A stretch of DNA of 64,000 bases from CAVSRC01 sp963798195. GTDB lineage: Bacteria; Pseudomonadota; Alphaproteobacteria; Rhizobiales; Kaistiaceae. The notes under the pieces were generated by a model. The model saw only the letters and a program-made list of their open reading frames with translations. It did no database searches and was not told where the DNA came from. The first letter of the stretch is position 1, and each line of letters begins with the position of its first letter. Positions 31,100 to 40,789 of the stretch are shown here, piece after piece. Location of the stretch: NCBI GenBank assembly GCA_963798195.1, contig CAWCSF010000010.1:1426001-1490000 (forward strand), given 5' to 3'. The position numbers and the translations under genes were made by a program.

Positions 31100-31888
31100 T
31101 CAATCGACCGCAGCTTCAGCGGGCGTGAGGTCGATCTCGGCAAGCACCGGGGTCATGGCTGTCGGCCAGGCTTTGCCGGAGGTCAGTCGTGCCTGCCCGC
31201 CCCCCGCCCCGAACCTGGCCTTTTCGCCGAGCACGGAGACAACGCGGCGCGCGATCGCCGGCGCCGGGTCGATCCATTCGACCGGCCAAGGCGCCAACCG
31301 GTCGAAATGCGCAATCAGGAACGGATAGTGCGTGCAGGCCAGCACGACCACATCCGTACGTCCGCCCTCACCCTCGACAAAAGCGCCCGCGATCTCCGCC
31401 TCGATGGCGGTGGGGTCCACCGTCTCCCCGCGCATGTGCGCCTCCGCCAGCGGCGCCAGGTTCGCCGAGCCGACGAGGTTCACCTGGCAATGGCCGGCGA
31501 ACTCGCGGATGAGCGCGCGCGTGTAGTCGCGCCGGATGGTGCCGGATGTCGCGAGCACGCTGACATGGCCGCTTCGGGTGCGCTCCGCCGCCGGCTTGAT
31601 TGCCGGCACCGTACCGACGATCGGCAACGTGTGGCGGGCGCGAAGCGGCGGCAGCACGAGGGTGGATGCCGTGTTGCAGGCGATGACGACGACATCCGGC
31701 TCCTGCCGGGCAACTTCGTCGCCGATCAGTGCAACGACCCGGTCGGTCAGCTCGGCCTCTTCGCGATCCCCATAGGGGAAGCCGGCATCGTCAGCGACGT
31801 AGTCAATCGTGGCGGCCGGCAGCACGCGGCGAATTTCGCGCGCGACGGACAGGCCACCAATGCCGGAGTCGAACACGAGCAGCTTCAC
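31100..31888 (-). CDS. murI: glutamate racemase
   Basis: A 262-residue enzyme making D-glutamate for peptidoglycan. The first strand has the catalytic Asp in FDSGIGGLS. The two catalytic cysteines are in IACNTAST (about residue 70) and LACTHYPF (about residue 185). The C-terminal 30 residues vary. ATG 31888 overlaps the stop of the upstream trmJ-like gene by four bases. Cytoplasmic. Confidence 0.94.
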   Translation of the reverse strand: MKLLVFDSGIGGLSVAREIRRVLPAATIDYVADDAGFPYGDREEAELTDRVVALIGDEVARQEPDVVVIACNTASTLVLPPLRARHTLPIVGTVPAIKPAAERTRSGHVSVLATSGTIRRDYTRALIREFAGHCQVNLVGSANLAPLAEAHMRGETVDPTAIEAEIAGAFVEGEGGRTDVVVLACTHYPFLIAHFDRLAPWPVEWIDPAPAIARRVVSVLGEKARFGAGGGQARLTSGKAWPTAMTPVLAEIDLTPAEAAVD

Positions 31889-32703
31889 GGCTCGTCCTGC
31901 TCAAGCAGCCCGCGCTCGGTCGTCACCGTGCCGTCGGCCAGTTCGTGCGGGCGCGTCGGGCGGCGGTCGAGCGCGGCGATGACGCCGCGCAGCGTGCGCA
32001 CCTCCTGCTCGTTCAGGCCGGCGCGCTGGAGCATCGAGCGCAGCGCCAGAACCATGTGGCCACGCTTCTCCGGTGGACGGAAGAAACCGGCACGATCAAG
32101 CGCCCCCTCGAAGTGTTCGAACATGCGCAGCAGTTCGTCCTTCGGCGCCGCCGGCCCGATGCCGCCATCGAACGGCAGGCCAGCCGCCTCCTCCGTCAGG
32201 CCGGACAGCCGCCATTCATACGCGAGGATGAGCACCGACTGCGCGATGTTGAGCGACGAGAAGCCAGGATCGACCGGCAGCGTCAGGATGGCATCCGCCA
32301 GGGACACTTCCTCGTTCGTAAGGCCGTTGCGCTCGCGCCCGAAGAGAACTCCTACGCCGTTGCCCGCCGCAAGGCGTTCCCGCGCCGTCTGCGCCGCGGC
32401 GTGCGGGCCGACCACCGGCTTTGCCACCTCGCGCGAACGGGCTGTGGCAGCGAAGAGAAAGGTCAGGTCGGCCACCGCTTCTTCGACGGTGGGGAAAACC
32501 CGGGCAGCGTAAACCACGGGCGCACGGCTCGCGGCCGCAATCGCCTTCTCGTTCGGCCAACCCTCGCGAGGGTTAACCAGGCGTAGATCGGAAAGGCCGA
32601 AATTAGCCATCGCGCGGGCAGTCGTGCCGATGTTCTCTCCGAGCTGCGGCTCGACCAGAACGATGGCAGGCTGGGCAGTTTTCACAGGGTTTCCGGCAGA
32701 CAT
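31885..32703 (-). CDS. TrmJ-like SPOUT RNA methyltransferase
   Basis: A 272-residue SAM-dependent RNA 2'-O-methyltransferase of the SpoU/TrmJ class, probably acting on tRNA position 32. Motif 1 is PAIVLVEPQLGENIGTTARAMANFGLSDLRLVNPREGW, motif 2 GVLFGRERNGLTNEEVSL and motif 3 LPVDPGFSSLNIAQSVLILAYEW, together the trefoil-knot core. ATG 32703 is preferred over an earlier codon 51 bases upstream because the extra residues look random. A C-terminal helical extension follows. Coupled to murI. The exact tRNA target is by family. Confidence 0.88.
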   Translation of the reverse strand: MSAGNPVKTAQPAIVLVEPQLGENIGTTARAMANFGLSDLRLVNPREGWPNEKAIAAASRAPVVYAARVFPTVEEAVADLTFLFAATARSREVAKPVVGPHAAAQTARERLAAGNGVGVLFGRERNGLTNEEVSLADAILTLPVDPGFSSLNIAQSVLILAYEWRLSGLTEEAAGLPFDGGIGPAAPKDELLRMFEHFEGALDRAGFFRPPEKRGHMVLALRSMLQRAGLNEQEVRTLRGVIAALDRRPTRPHELADGTVTTERGLLEQDEP

Positions 32704-32831
32704 GGGCGCCGTCCTAGCGCATTCCGTCGCGCAGCGGAATTGCCAGGGGGCCATTGGGCGCGGTCAGACAGCATGGCGCACGCTTTCGTTGTACAATTTG
32801 CGTGCTGCGAGTCTTTTCGAGGAGGGCAATC

Positions 32832-33395
32832 ATGACTGACATGCCAATGACGTCTCCGGCCATGGCGCAGGTGCGCGACCATTGGGGCTGGTTTCTCGGG
32901 CTCGGAATCGTCTTCATCATCGGCGGCGTCTTCGCCATCGCAATGCCGTTGATCGCCAGTGTGACCGTTGCCATCGTCGTCGGCTGGTCGCTGATTTTCG
33001 TCGGCGCCATCCAGGTCTATCAGGCGTGGAGCACGCGCACCTGGGGCGGATTCATCTGGCAATTGATCATCGGCCTGGTCGTGCTGGTCGGCGGCATCGC
33101 CATGATCATCAATCCGATCGTCGCGGCCGTGACCCTGACGCTGCTGCTCGGCGCCGTGTTTCTCGCCAAGGGCGTGATGCAGATCATGCTCGGTCTGCGC
33201 TACCGGCCGCATACCGGTTGGGGATGGATCGTGGCCGCCGGCGTTCTGGCAATCATCGTCTCGCTGATGATCCTGTTCTCCTGGCCGTTCTCCGGACTTT
33301 GGGTACCGGGCACGCTCGCAGGTATTTCGCTTATCTTCAGCGGCTGGAGCTACGTCGCGATCTCCATGGCGGCACGTAAAGCAGCAACCGCCTGA
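32832..33395 (+). CDS. HdeD family membrane protein
   Basis: A 187-residue inner-membrane protein with six predicted helices, in the HdeD pattern: HWGWFLGLGIVFIIGGVFAIAMPL, then repeated G-rich paired helices (LLLGAVFLAKGVMQIMLGLRYR, WGWIVAAGVLAIIVSLMILF). HdeD in enteric bacteria is linked to acid resistance; here no partner genes are present. ATG 32832 follows GGAGG (32821-32825) at good spacing. Divergent from trmJ. Confidence 0.85.
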   Translation: MTDMPMTSPAMAQVRDHWGWFLGLGIVFIIGGVFAIAMPLIASVTVAIVVGWSLIFVGAIQVYQAWSTRTWGGFIWQLIIGLVVLVGGIAMIINPIVAAVTLTLLLGAVFLAKGVMQIMLGLRYRPHTGWGWIVAAGVLAIIVSLMILFSWPFSGLWVPGTLAGISLIFSGWSYVAISMAARKAATA

Positions 33396-33484
33396 CACCG
33401 ATCACACTTTTGAGGTTCGGTGGTACCATCGGGCGTGCCGGCGGGCTCTCCGTTCCGCCGGCCAACAACCGTTGGAGGAACGTC

Positions 33485-33781
33485 ATGACTGCTTACAACG
33501 TCGTGCGTTTTCGGGTTAAGGCCGGGCGCGAGGGAGAGTTCATCGACGTCGAACGCCAGTGGAAACACCCGACCAAGGGCTTCCGCAAGGCGGCCATGAT
33601 CAAGACCGGCGAGCGAACATTCTGCTTCATCGGCGAATGGGACAACATGAACGCGATTGCTGACGCCCGCGCCAGCATGATCGCCAATCTGGACATGACC
33701 CGCCATCTTCTCGAGGATCTGGGCGGCGGTTTGGGCGTCACCGACCCGGTTTCCGGCGAAGCCGTGGTCGAGGTGCCGTAG
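33485..33781 (+). CDS. antibiotic biosynthesis monooxygenase-like dimeric alpha/beta barrel protein
   Basis: A 98-residue protein that starts MTAYNVVRFRVKAGREGEFIDVERQW, the beta-strand plus helix start of ABM/dabb-type ferredoxin-like folds. GERTFCFIGEWDNMNAIADAR fits the middle. Family members include small monooxygenases and proteins without known activity, so a reaction is not claimed. ATG 33485 is chosen because TTGGAGGAACGTC precedes it. A terminator-like hairpin follows at 33798. Confidence 0.65.
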   Translation: MTAYNVVRFRVKAGREGEFIDVERQWKHPTKGFRKAAMIKTGERTFCFIGEWDNMNAIADARASMIANLDMTRHLLEDLGGGLGVTDPVSGEAVVEVP

Positions 33782-33797
33782 CACCCGCGCAAGACGT

Positions 33798-33830
33798 GGC
33801 CGCCGCGCCCAGCACGGCGGCCTGTTCTTT
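33798..33830 (+). terminator. terminator-like hairpin after the ABM-like gene
   Basis: Arms GGCCGCCG (33798-33805) and CGGCGGCC (33815-33822) followed by TGTTCTTT. The GC arms are strong and the T-run is broken by G and C, so termination is likely but imperfect. It separates the ABM-like gene from icd. Confidence 0.5.
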
Positions 33831-33845
33831 GGTCTCCCGGCGGAA

Positions 33846-33883
33846 AACAGCGGCTTGGCGCGCGCCCCGGCCGCTGTTATGGA
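33846..33883 (+). promoter_or_regulatory. icd promoter with overlapping inverted repeat
   Basis: TTGGCG (33855-33860), 17 bases, TATGGA (33878-33883), 52 bases before the icd ATG. A perfect inverted repeat, AACAGCGGC (33846-33854) and GCCGCTGTT (33870-33878), spans the core promoter with 15 bases between its nine-base arms. An operator is the simplest reading. The same arms could form a hairpin only in RNA starting upstream. The regulator is unknown. Confidence 0.5.
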
Positions 33884-33934
33884 AACCCCGCTTTCCGCCC
33901 GCGCTTCCCTCCCCAGACCGAAGGTTCCCGATCC

Positions 33935-35146
33935 ATGGCCAAAATCAAGGTTGCCAAGCCCGTTGTTGAGATCGACGGCGACGAGATGACCCGGATCATC
34001 TGGCAGCTGATCAAGGACAAGCTGATCCTCCCCTACCTCGACATTGACCTGCTCTACTACGACCTGAGCGTCGAGAACCGCGATGCCACCGACGACCAGG
34101 TGACGATCGACGCGGCGGAGGCGATCAAGAAGCACGGCGTCGGCGTCAAGTGCGCGACCATCACCCCGGACGAGGGGCGGGTGACAGAATTCAATCTCAA
34201 GCAGATGTGGCGCTCGCCGAACGGCACCATCCGCAACATTCTGGGCGGCGTCATCTTCCGCGAGCCGATCATCTGCAAGAACGTGCCGCGGCTGGTGCCC
34301 GGCTGGACGCAGCCGATCATCATCGGCCGCCACGCCTACGGCGACCAATATCGCGCCACCGACTTCCGCTTTCCGGGCAAGGGCACGCTGACGCTGAAGT
34401 TTGTCGGCGAAGACGGCAAGACGATCGAGAAAGAGGTGTTCAAGTCGCCGGGCTCCGGCATCACCATGGCGATGTACAACCTCGACGACTCGATCCGCGA
34501 TTTCGCCCGCGCTTCGATGAACTACGCGCTGGCCCGCGGCTACCCGCTCTACCTGTCCACCAAGAACACGATCTTGAAGGTCTACGACGGGCGCTTCAAA
34601 GACATCTTCCAGGAAATCTTCGACGCCGAATTCGCCGACGACTTCAAGAAGGCCAAGATCACTTACGAGCACCGGCTGATCGACGACATGGTCGCCGCTT
34701 CGCTGAAGTGGTCCGGCGGCTACGTCTGGGCCTGCAAGAACTACGATGGCGACGTTCAGTCCGACACGGTGGCGCAGGGCTTCGGCTCGCTCGGCCTGAT
34801 GACCTCCGTTCTGACCACGCCTGATGGAAAGATCGTCGAGGCCGAAGCGGCGCACGGCACCGTCACCCGCCACTACCGCGAGCACCAGAAGGGCAACGAG
34901 ACCTCGACCAATTCGATCGCCTCGATCTTCGCCTGGACCCGCGGCCTCGCTCACCGGGCCAAGCTCGACGGCAACGATGCTCTCGCCACCTTCGCCGGCA
35001 CGCTGGAGAAAGTCTGTATCGCCACGGTCGAGAGCGGCTTCATGACCAAGGACCTGGCGCTGCTCGTCGGCCCGGACCAGAAGTGGCTGACCACCGGCGG
35101 CTTCCTCGACAAGGTCGACGACAACCTGAAGAAGGCGATGGCCTGA
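33935..35146 (+). CDS. icd: NADP-dependent isocitrate dehydrogenase
   Basis: A 403-residue TCA-cycle enzyme that oxidises and decarboxylates isocitrate to 2-oxoglutarate. The sequence (MAKIKVAKPVVEIDGDEMTR at the start, then NGTIRNILGG and YDGDVQSDTVAQGFGSLGLMTS) is that of the eukaryotic-like dimeric type II enzyme common in alphaproteobacteria, not the E. coli type. The NADP-specific tail region GTVTRHYREHQKG is near residue 309. The gene has its own promoter. It lies near alaS and recA, as is usual in this order. Confidence 0.96.
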   Translation: MAKIKVAKPVVEIDGDEMTRIIWQLIKDKLILPYLDIDLLYYDLSVENRDATDDQVTIDAAEAIKKHGVGVKCATITPDEGRVTEFNLKQMWRSPNGTIRNILGGVIFREPIICKNVPRLVPGWTQPIIIGRHAYGDQYRATDFRFPGKGTLTLKFVGEDGKTIEKEVFKSPGSGITMAMYNLDDSIRDFARASMNYALARGYPLYLSTKNTILKVYDGRFKDIFQEIFDAEFADDFKKAKITYEHRLIDDMVAASLKWSGGYVWACKNYDGDVQSDTVAQGFGSLGLMTSVLTTPDGKIVEAEAAHGTVTRHYREHQKGNETSTNSIASIFAWTRGLAHRAKLDGNDALATFAGTLEKVCIATVESGFMTKDLALLVGPDQKWLTTGGFLDKVDDNLKKAMA

Positions 35147-35211
35147 GGCGGAACCGCCGTCTTTTCGTCGCCTTCGCGCGACATGACGCCTCCGACATCC
35201 GGGGGAACTTC

Positions 35212-36200
35212 ATGCGCCGCTTTCTTCGCATCCTGCGCGTCGCCGCGATCCTGATCCTCGCTATCGCGGCGGCGGTTTTCGTAGTGAACTCCAGCCTGCT
35301 CGCGCCGGAAGCCAGTGGCCGGCCCCTGGTCATCGCGCACCGCGGCCTTGGCCAGACCTTCCATCGCGAAGGCATCACGGGCGAGACCTGCACGGCGGAA
35401 CGTATTTTCCCGCCGGAACATCAGTACCTCGAGAACACGGTCGAGGGCTTCAGCCGCAGCCTTCGCTGCCGGCGCCGATGTGGTCGAGTTTGACGTACAC
35501 CCAACGACCGACGGTAATTTCGTGGTGTTTCACGACTGGACACTGGACTGTCGCACCGACGGCCACGGCGTCACGCGCGAGCAGGCCCTGCCGTACCTCA
35601 AGTCTCTCGACATCGGCTACGGCTACACGGCGGACGGCGGCCAGACGTTTCCGTTCAGGGGGAAAGGCGTCGGCCTGATGCCGACGCTCGACGACGTGCT
35701 CGCCGCATTTCCGGACAAACGCTTCCTCATCAACGTCAAGAGCGACGATCCCGGAGGAAGGCCGTCTGCTTGCCGCCAGGATCGCGGCGCTGCCGGCCGA
35801 GCGCCGTACCCTTCTCCAGGTTTACGGTGGCGGCAGAGCCATCGAAACGTTCGCGGAGGGCGCACCGGACGTGCAGGTGCTCGGCACGGACGCGGTCCGG
35901 AAGTGCCTCGTGCGCTACGAGGCGCTGGGCTGGCTGACGTTCGTACCCCAGGAATGCCGCGACACGCTCTTCATGCTTCCTGTCAACTACGCGCGGTATA
36001 TCTGGGGCTTTCCGAACCGGCTGACGGCGCGGCTGAAAGCCCACGGCACGCGGGTCGTGCTGCTTGGCCCGTATGACGGCAGTGGCTTCTCCAGCGGCAT
36101 CGACACCGTTTCCGAACTGGACGACGTCCCTGCGCGCTTCGACGGCTTGATCTGGACGAACCGGGTCGACCTGATCGGCCCGGCGGTGGCGGCACGCTAA
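35212..36200 (+). CDS. membrane-anchored glycerophosphodiester phosphodiesterase-like protein, two one-base frameshifts
   Basis: A repaired length near 328 residues. An N-terminal membrane anchor (ILRVAAILILAIAAAVFVV) precedes the GDPD domain. IAHRGLGQ carries the first catalytic His, ENTVEGF follows, and FDVHPTTDGNFVVFHDWTLDCRTDG carries the metal-binding acidic residue and second His. The frame breaks at about 35452 and about 35754. Removing one base at each restores EGFAAAFAAGADVVEFDVHP and KSDDPEEGRLLAARIAALPAERR. The enzyme would release alcohols from glycerophosphodiesters at the periplasmic face. The stop overlaps the end of the convergent antiporter gene by four bases. Error rather than decay is favoured. 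Confidence 0.82.
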
Positions 36201-37942
36201 CTCTCGGGCACTTGTCGCGCATCGCCCGCCAGCCGCCGGATTTCCTGTTCGCGCTGGACGGCGAGGCGAGCATCGACGACGTCGTCCGGCAGGCCCATCC
36301 GCAGCAGGACGCGGCCCGCGAGCAAAAGGCTGCCTTCCAATGCTTCGGGGATGACATCGCTGGCACCCACATCCGCCAGCAACCGGGCATGATCGGCATC
36401 GAGAGCACGGGCGTGGATCGCCGCTTTCGGCCAGGCAGCGCGGATTGCCTTGACCATGCGCTCGGCCGCATCCCGGCTATCCGGCGTCACCACGAAGGCG
36501 CGGGCGACCTTGCCGCCGACCCGCTCCAGGATTTCGCGCCGGCTGGCGTCGCCGTAGAAGATCGGACGGCCATCCTTTCGCTTCTGGGCAACACGTTCGG
36601 CATCGAGATCAAGCGCGATGTAGGGAACCTGCTCGGCGTCGAGCACCCGCGCCACCATCTCGCCGACCCGGCCAAAGCCGCCAATGATGACGTGGTCGTG
36701 GAATTCGATCTCGTCGCTGAAGCCATGCTCGCGCCCGTCACGCCTCGCGGCGAACCGCGCCGCAATACGCCGCCCGACCGAGGCCATCAGCGGAGTCGCC
36801 AGCATCGATAGAGCCGCTACCATGATCGCCGCCTCCAGCACGCCGGCGCTGATCAGGTCTGCCCCGCGCGCCAGCGAGAATACGACGAAGGCGAACTCCC
36901 CTGCCCCGGCGAGCACAAACGCGGACTCGATCACGACCGGCAGTGGCAGACGCCACAGCGCCCCGGCGACGCCCATGGCAGCGATCTTGAGGACAACGAG
37001 CGCAGCGAGCAGCGCCAGCAGGACCGGCAGGGACGTGAAAAGCGTGACGACATCGACGCTCATGCCGACCGTCATGAAAAACAGGCCGAGAAGGAGGCCC
37101 TTGAACGGCTCAAGATCCACCTCGAGCTGGTGGCGGTACTCGTTCTCGCCGAGCAGAATGCCGGCAAGGAAGGCGCCCAGCGCCGCCGACAGCCCGAGCG
37201 ACGCGGTAAGGATCGCACTGCCGATCGCAAGGAACATGGCGATGGCGACAACGGTTTCGCGGCTGCCGGTGCCGGCAGCGAGGCGCATCAGCGGCCCGAC
37301 GATGAAGCGCCCAGCGACGACGATGACGCCGACGCCGACGATGGCCAGACCGACCGCCCACAAAACGGCGCCGGACAGCGCCGCCTCCTCCCCGGCCAGC
37401 AGGCCGACAACGATGACCACCGGCACCACCATCAGGTCCTGAAACAGAAGCACGGCCAGTGACAGCCGGCCGGCGGGTGTACCGAAGCGGCGCGCCTCGA
37501 TGAGGACTTGCGAGCCGACCGCGGTGGACGAGAGGGCGAAGGCGAGCGCAATGACCAGCGCGGCGGCAAAGCTCTTCGTCAACCCGACGATGGCGAGCAG
37601 GATAAGCGCCGTCGCTACCACGAACTGCGTCGACCCTGCGCCGAACACCATGCGCCGCATGGACCACAGGCGGTCGAAGGAGAATTCGAGGCCAATGAGG
37701 AAGAGCAGGAAGAGAACGCCGAGTTCGGCGAACGGCTCCACGCGCTCCGGGCCGGAGAAGGTAAGCGGCTCAAGCCACGGCGCGAAACCGACCAGATGAC
37801 CCAGACCACCCGGCCCGAGGAGCACGCCCGCGGCAAGAAACCCGGGGACGATGCCGAGTCGCAGCCAGCCGAACAGCGGCACGACAACGCCCGCGGTCGC
37901 GAGCACGATCATCAGGTCCTTGAGCCAGCCTCCGGTAAACAT
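36197..37942 (-). CDS. Kef-type K+/H+ antiporter (CPA2) with RCK domain
   Basis: A 581-residue protein. About twelve hydrophobic segments make the exchanger domain (to about residue 385), with LGVLFLLFLIGLEFSF, ALSSTAVGSQVL and FFMTVGMSVD as CPA2 landmarks. A RCK_N domain follows: HVIIGGFGRVGEMVARVLDAEQVPYIALDLD, with the GxGxxG dinucleotide-binding motif. Relatives release K+ under electrophile stress or exchange cations for protons. The gene is convergent with, and overlaps by four bases, the GDPD gene. It is read away from alaS with 86 bases between. Confidence 0.9.
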   Translation of the reverse strand: MFTGGWLKDLMIVLATAGVVVPLFGWLRLGIVPGFLAAGVLLGPGGLGHLVGFAPWLEPLTFSGPERVEPFAELGVLFLLFLIGLEFSFDRLWSMRRMVFGAGSTQFVVATALILLAIVGLTKSFAAALVIALAFALSSTAVGSQVLIEARRFGTPAGRLSLAVLLFQDLMVVPVVIVVGLLAGEEAALSGAVLWAVGLAIVGVGVIVVAGRFIVGPLMRLAAGTGSRETVVAIAMFLAIGSAILTASLGLSAALGAFLAGILLGENEYRHQLEVDLEPFKGLLLGLFFMTVGMSVDVVTLFTSLPVLLALLAALVVLKIAAMGVAGALWRLPLPVVIESAFVLAGAGEFAFVVFSLARGADLISAGVLEAAIMVAALSMLATPLMASVGRRIAARFAARRDGREHGFSDEIEFHDHVIIGGFGRVGEMVARVLDAEQVPYIALDLDAERVAQKRKDGRPIFYGDASRREILERVGGKVARAFVVTPDSRDAAERMVKAIRAAWPKAAIHARALDADHARLLADVGASDVIPEALEGSLLLAGRVLLRMGLPDDVVDARLAVQREQEIRRLAGDARQVPES

Positions 37943-38028
37943 GGATTCTCGGGCACGGTTCTCCGCTCGGGATTGCGCCCGAGACCTAGCACGGAACCGG
38001 ATTCGTGTGGCCAGGCGCGCCGAAGCAG

Positions 38029-40698
38029 CTAGCTGGCGGCAATCGCGGCCTCGATGGCGGCCAGCGCCTTGTCCGCCTTTGCGCCATCCGGCCCACCGGC
38101 CTGCGCCATGTCCGGCCGCCCGCCGCCGCCCTTGCCGCCCAGCGCCTCGGCGCCCTTGCGGACGAGATCGATGGCGTTGAAGCGGTCGGTCAGATCCTTG
38201 GTCACGCCGACGACGATGCTGCCCTTGCCTTCCGACGTCGTGTTCGCGATTGCCACGACACCGGACGCGACCTTGGCCTTGCCCTCATCGGCCAACGCCT
38301 TCAGGTCGTTCATCCCGACATCCGAAACCGCAAGGCGGAAATATCTGACGCCGCCGACATCGACGATCGCGTTGTCGTCGCCGCCGCCATTGCCGCCGCC
38401 ACCCATCGCCAGTTTCTTCCGCGCATCCGCGAGATCGCGCTCCAGCTTGCGCCGTTCCTCGACCAGAACCTGCACACGCTCGGCGGCCTCCTCGGGACGC
38501 GACTTCAGCGCCATGGCGACGGCGCGCAGCCGCTTCTCCTGCTCCGCGAGATGCTTGCGGGCGGCATTGCCGGTCAGCGCCTCGATGCGGCGCACGCCGG
38601 CCGCGACAGCGCCCTCGTTGACCATCACGACAAGGCCGATTTCGCCGGTGCGCCCGACATGCGTGCCGCCGCAAAGCTCGACCGAATAGGTCTTGCCCGT
38701 CGGATCTTCCGGCATCGTGCCCATCGACACGACACGAACCTCGTCGCCGTATTTTTCGCCGAACAGCGCCATCGCGCCGGACTTCACAGCCTCGTCACGA
38801 TCCATGAGGCGCGTGACCACCGGCGCGTCTTCGAGCACAACGGCGTTGGCAAGATCCTCGACCGCCTCGATCTCGTGTTGGTCCATGGGCTTCTGATGCG
38901 AGAAGTCGAAGCGCAGCCGCTCGGGCGCGACAAGCGAGCCCTTCTGGGCGACATGGGTGCCGAGCACATTGCGCAGCGCGGCATGAAGAAGATGGGTCGC
39001 GGAGTGGTTGGCCTTGATCGCCGCGCGGCGCGGCCGATCGATGGTGAGGCGCACCGCATCGCCGACCTTGACCGTACCCGCCGCCACCTTACCGAGATGG
39101 ACGAAGAGGCCGTCAGCGCGCTTCTGTACGTTCTCGACCTCGATCCGGCCGCCGGTCGTCGTCTCGATGGCGCCGGTATCGGCGACCTGGCCGCCAGACT
39201 CCGCGTAGAACGGCGTCTGGTTCACGACGACGGCGACCTCTTCGCCCGCCTTCGCCGCGTCGACGCCCTCGCCCTTCTGCACCAGCGCCACGATTTCGGC
39301 TTCGGCCGAATCCGCGTCGTAACCGAGGAACTCGGTGGCGCCGAGGGACTCGCGCAACCGAAACCAGACCGGCTCGGTCTGCGCCTCGCCGGACCCTGTC
39401 CAGCTCGCCCGCGCTTCTTCCTTCTGCTTCTCCATCGCCGAATCGAAGCCCGGCAGGTCGACGGAAATGCCGCGCGCCTTCAGCGCGTCCTGCGTCAGGT
39501 CGAGCGGGAAGCCATATGTATCGTAGAGGCGGAAGGCCACGTCGCCGGCCAGCGTATCGCCCTTGCCAAGGCTCGCGGTCGCGTCGTCGAGCAGCGTCAA
39601 TCCGCGCGCCAGCGTGCGACGGAACCGGCTCTCTTCCAGCCTGAGCGTTTCGGAAATCATGGCCTCGGCGCGCACCAGCTCGGGATAGGCACGGCCCATC
39701 TCGGCGACCAGCGTCGGCACCAGACGGTACATGACCGGATCGGACGCGCCGAGCAGGTGCGCGTGGCGCATGGCGCGGCGCATGATGCGGCGGAGGACGT
39801 AGCCGCGACCCTCGTTGGAGGGCAGCACACCATCGGCGATCAGGAAGCTGGTCGCGCGCAGGTGATCGGCAATGATGCGATGGCTGGCAATGTTCTTGCC
39901 TTCGGCGGGCACGCCGATGACATCCGCCGAGGCCGCGATCAGCGTGCGGAACAGGTCGATGTCGTAGACATTCTTGACGCCCTGAAGAATGCCGGCGATG
40001 CGCTCCAGCCCCATGCCGGTATCGATCGACGGCCGCGGCAGGTCGACGCGCTCCCCACCGGGAAGCTGCTCGTACTGCATGAAGACGAGGTTCCAGAATT
40101 CCAGGAAGCGGTCGCCGTCCTCATCCGGGCTCCCGGGAGGGCCGCCGGCCACGTCCTCGCCCTGATCGATGAAGATTTCCGAGCATGGTCCGCACGGGCC
40201 GGTGTCGCCCATCTGCCAGAAGTTGGCGCTGGTCGCGATGCGGATGATGCGATCGTCGGAGAACCCAGCGATCTTCTTCCACAGGTCAAACGCGTGATCG
40301 TCGTCGACGTAGACGGTGACGAGGAGCTTGCTCTTGTCGAGACCGAACTCTTTTGTGACCAGCTTCCATGCAAGCTCGATCGCCTGCTCCTTGAAGTAGT
40401 CGCCAAAGGAGAAGTTGCCGAGCATCTCGAAGAAGGTGTGATGCCGTGCGGTGTAGCCGACATTGTCGAGATCGTTGTGCTTGCCTCCGGCGCGCACGCA
40501 CTTCTGCGAGGACGTCGCCCGCGGAAAGGACGGCTTCGACCGGCCGGTGAAATAGTCCTTGAACTGGACCATGCCGGCGTTGGTGAACATCAAGGTCGGA
40601 TCGTTCCGCGGAACGAGCGGGCTCGACGGCACCTGCGTGTGGCCGTTCTTCTCGAAATAGCCGAGGAAGTGGGAACGGATGTCGTTGACGCTGTTCAT
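38029..40698 (-). CDS. alaS: alanyl-tRNA synthetase
   Basis: An 889-residue class II synthetase that charges tRNA-Ala. The catalytic core starts MNSVNDIRSHFLGYFEKNGHTQVPSSPL, with GDTGPCGPCSEI and the class II motifs. The editing domain has the zinc ligands in HSATHLLHAALR and CGGTHVGRTGEIG. The C-terminal C-Ala domain begins after a glycine-asparagine-rich linker (GGGGNGGGDDN) common in alphaproteobacteria. The length is normal. It is read in the same direction as recA and the two VOC genes above it, 91 bases downstream of the second VOC gene. Confidence 0.97.
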   Translation of the reverse strand: MNSVNDIRSHFLGYFEKNGHTQVPSSPLVPRNDPTLMFTNAGMVQFKDYFTGRSKPSFPRATSSQKCVRAGGKHNDLDNVGYTARHHTFFEMLGNFSFGDYFKEQAIELAWKLVTKEFGLDKSKLLVTVYVDDDHAFDLWKKIAGFSDDRIIRIATSANFWQMGDTGPCGPCSEIFIDQGEDVAGGPPGSPDEDGDRFLEFWNLVFMQYEQLPGGERVDLPRPSIDTGMGLERIAGILQGVKNVYDIDLFRTLIAASADVIGVPAEGKNIASHRIIADHLRATSFLIADGVLPSNEGRGYVLRRIMRRAMRHAHLLGASDPVMYRLVPTLVAEMGRAYPELVRAEAMISETLRLEESRFRRTLARGLTLLDDATASLGKGDTLAGDVAFRLYDTYGFPLDLTQDALKARGISVDLPGFDSAMEKQKEEARASWTGSGEAQTEPVWFRLRESLGATEFLGYDADSAEAEIVALVQKGEGVDAAKAGEEVAVVVNQTPFYAESGGQVADTGAIETTTGGRIEVENVQKRADGLFVHLGKVAAGTVKVGDAVRLTIDRPRRAAIKANHSATHLLHAALRNVLGTHVAQKGSLVAPERLRFDFSHQKPMDQHEIEAVEDLANAVVLEDAPVVTRLMDRDEAVKSGAMALFGEKYGDEVRVVSMGTMPEDPTGKTYSVELCGGTHVGRTGEIGLVVMVNEGAVAAGVRRIEALTGNAARKHLAEQEKRLRAVAMALKSRPEEAAERVQVLVEERRKLERDLADARKKLAMGGGGNGGGDDNAIVDVGGVRYFRLAVSDVGMNDLKALADEGKAKVASGVVAIANTTSEGKGSIVVGVTKDLTDRFNAIDLVRKGAEALGGKGGGGRPDMAQAGGPDGAKADKALAAIEAAIAAS

Positions 40699-40789
40699 GA
40701 CCAGTCAGGGTTAGGGAAATGGCGCAAAGCCGCAACCGCCGGGTTCTACAGCCCCGGCGGCGGCCATGTCCATCAATTGTGGCAGCGCA

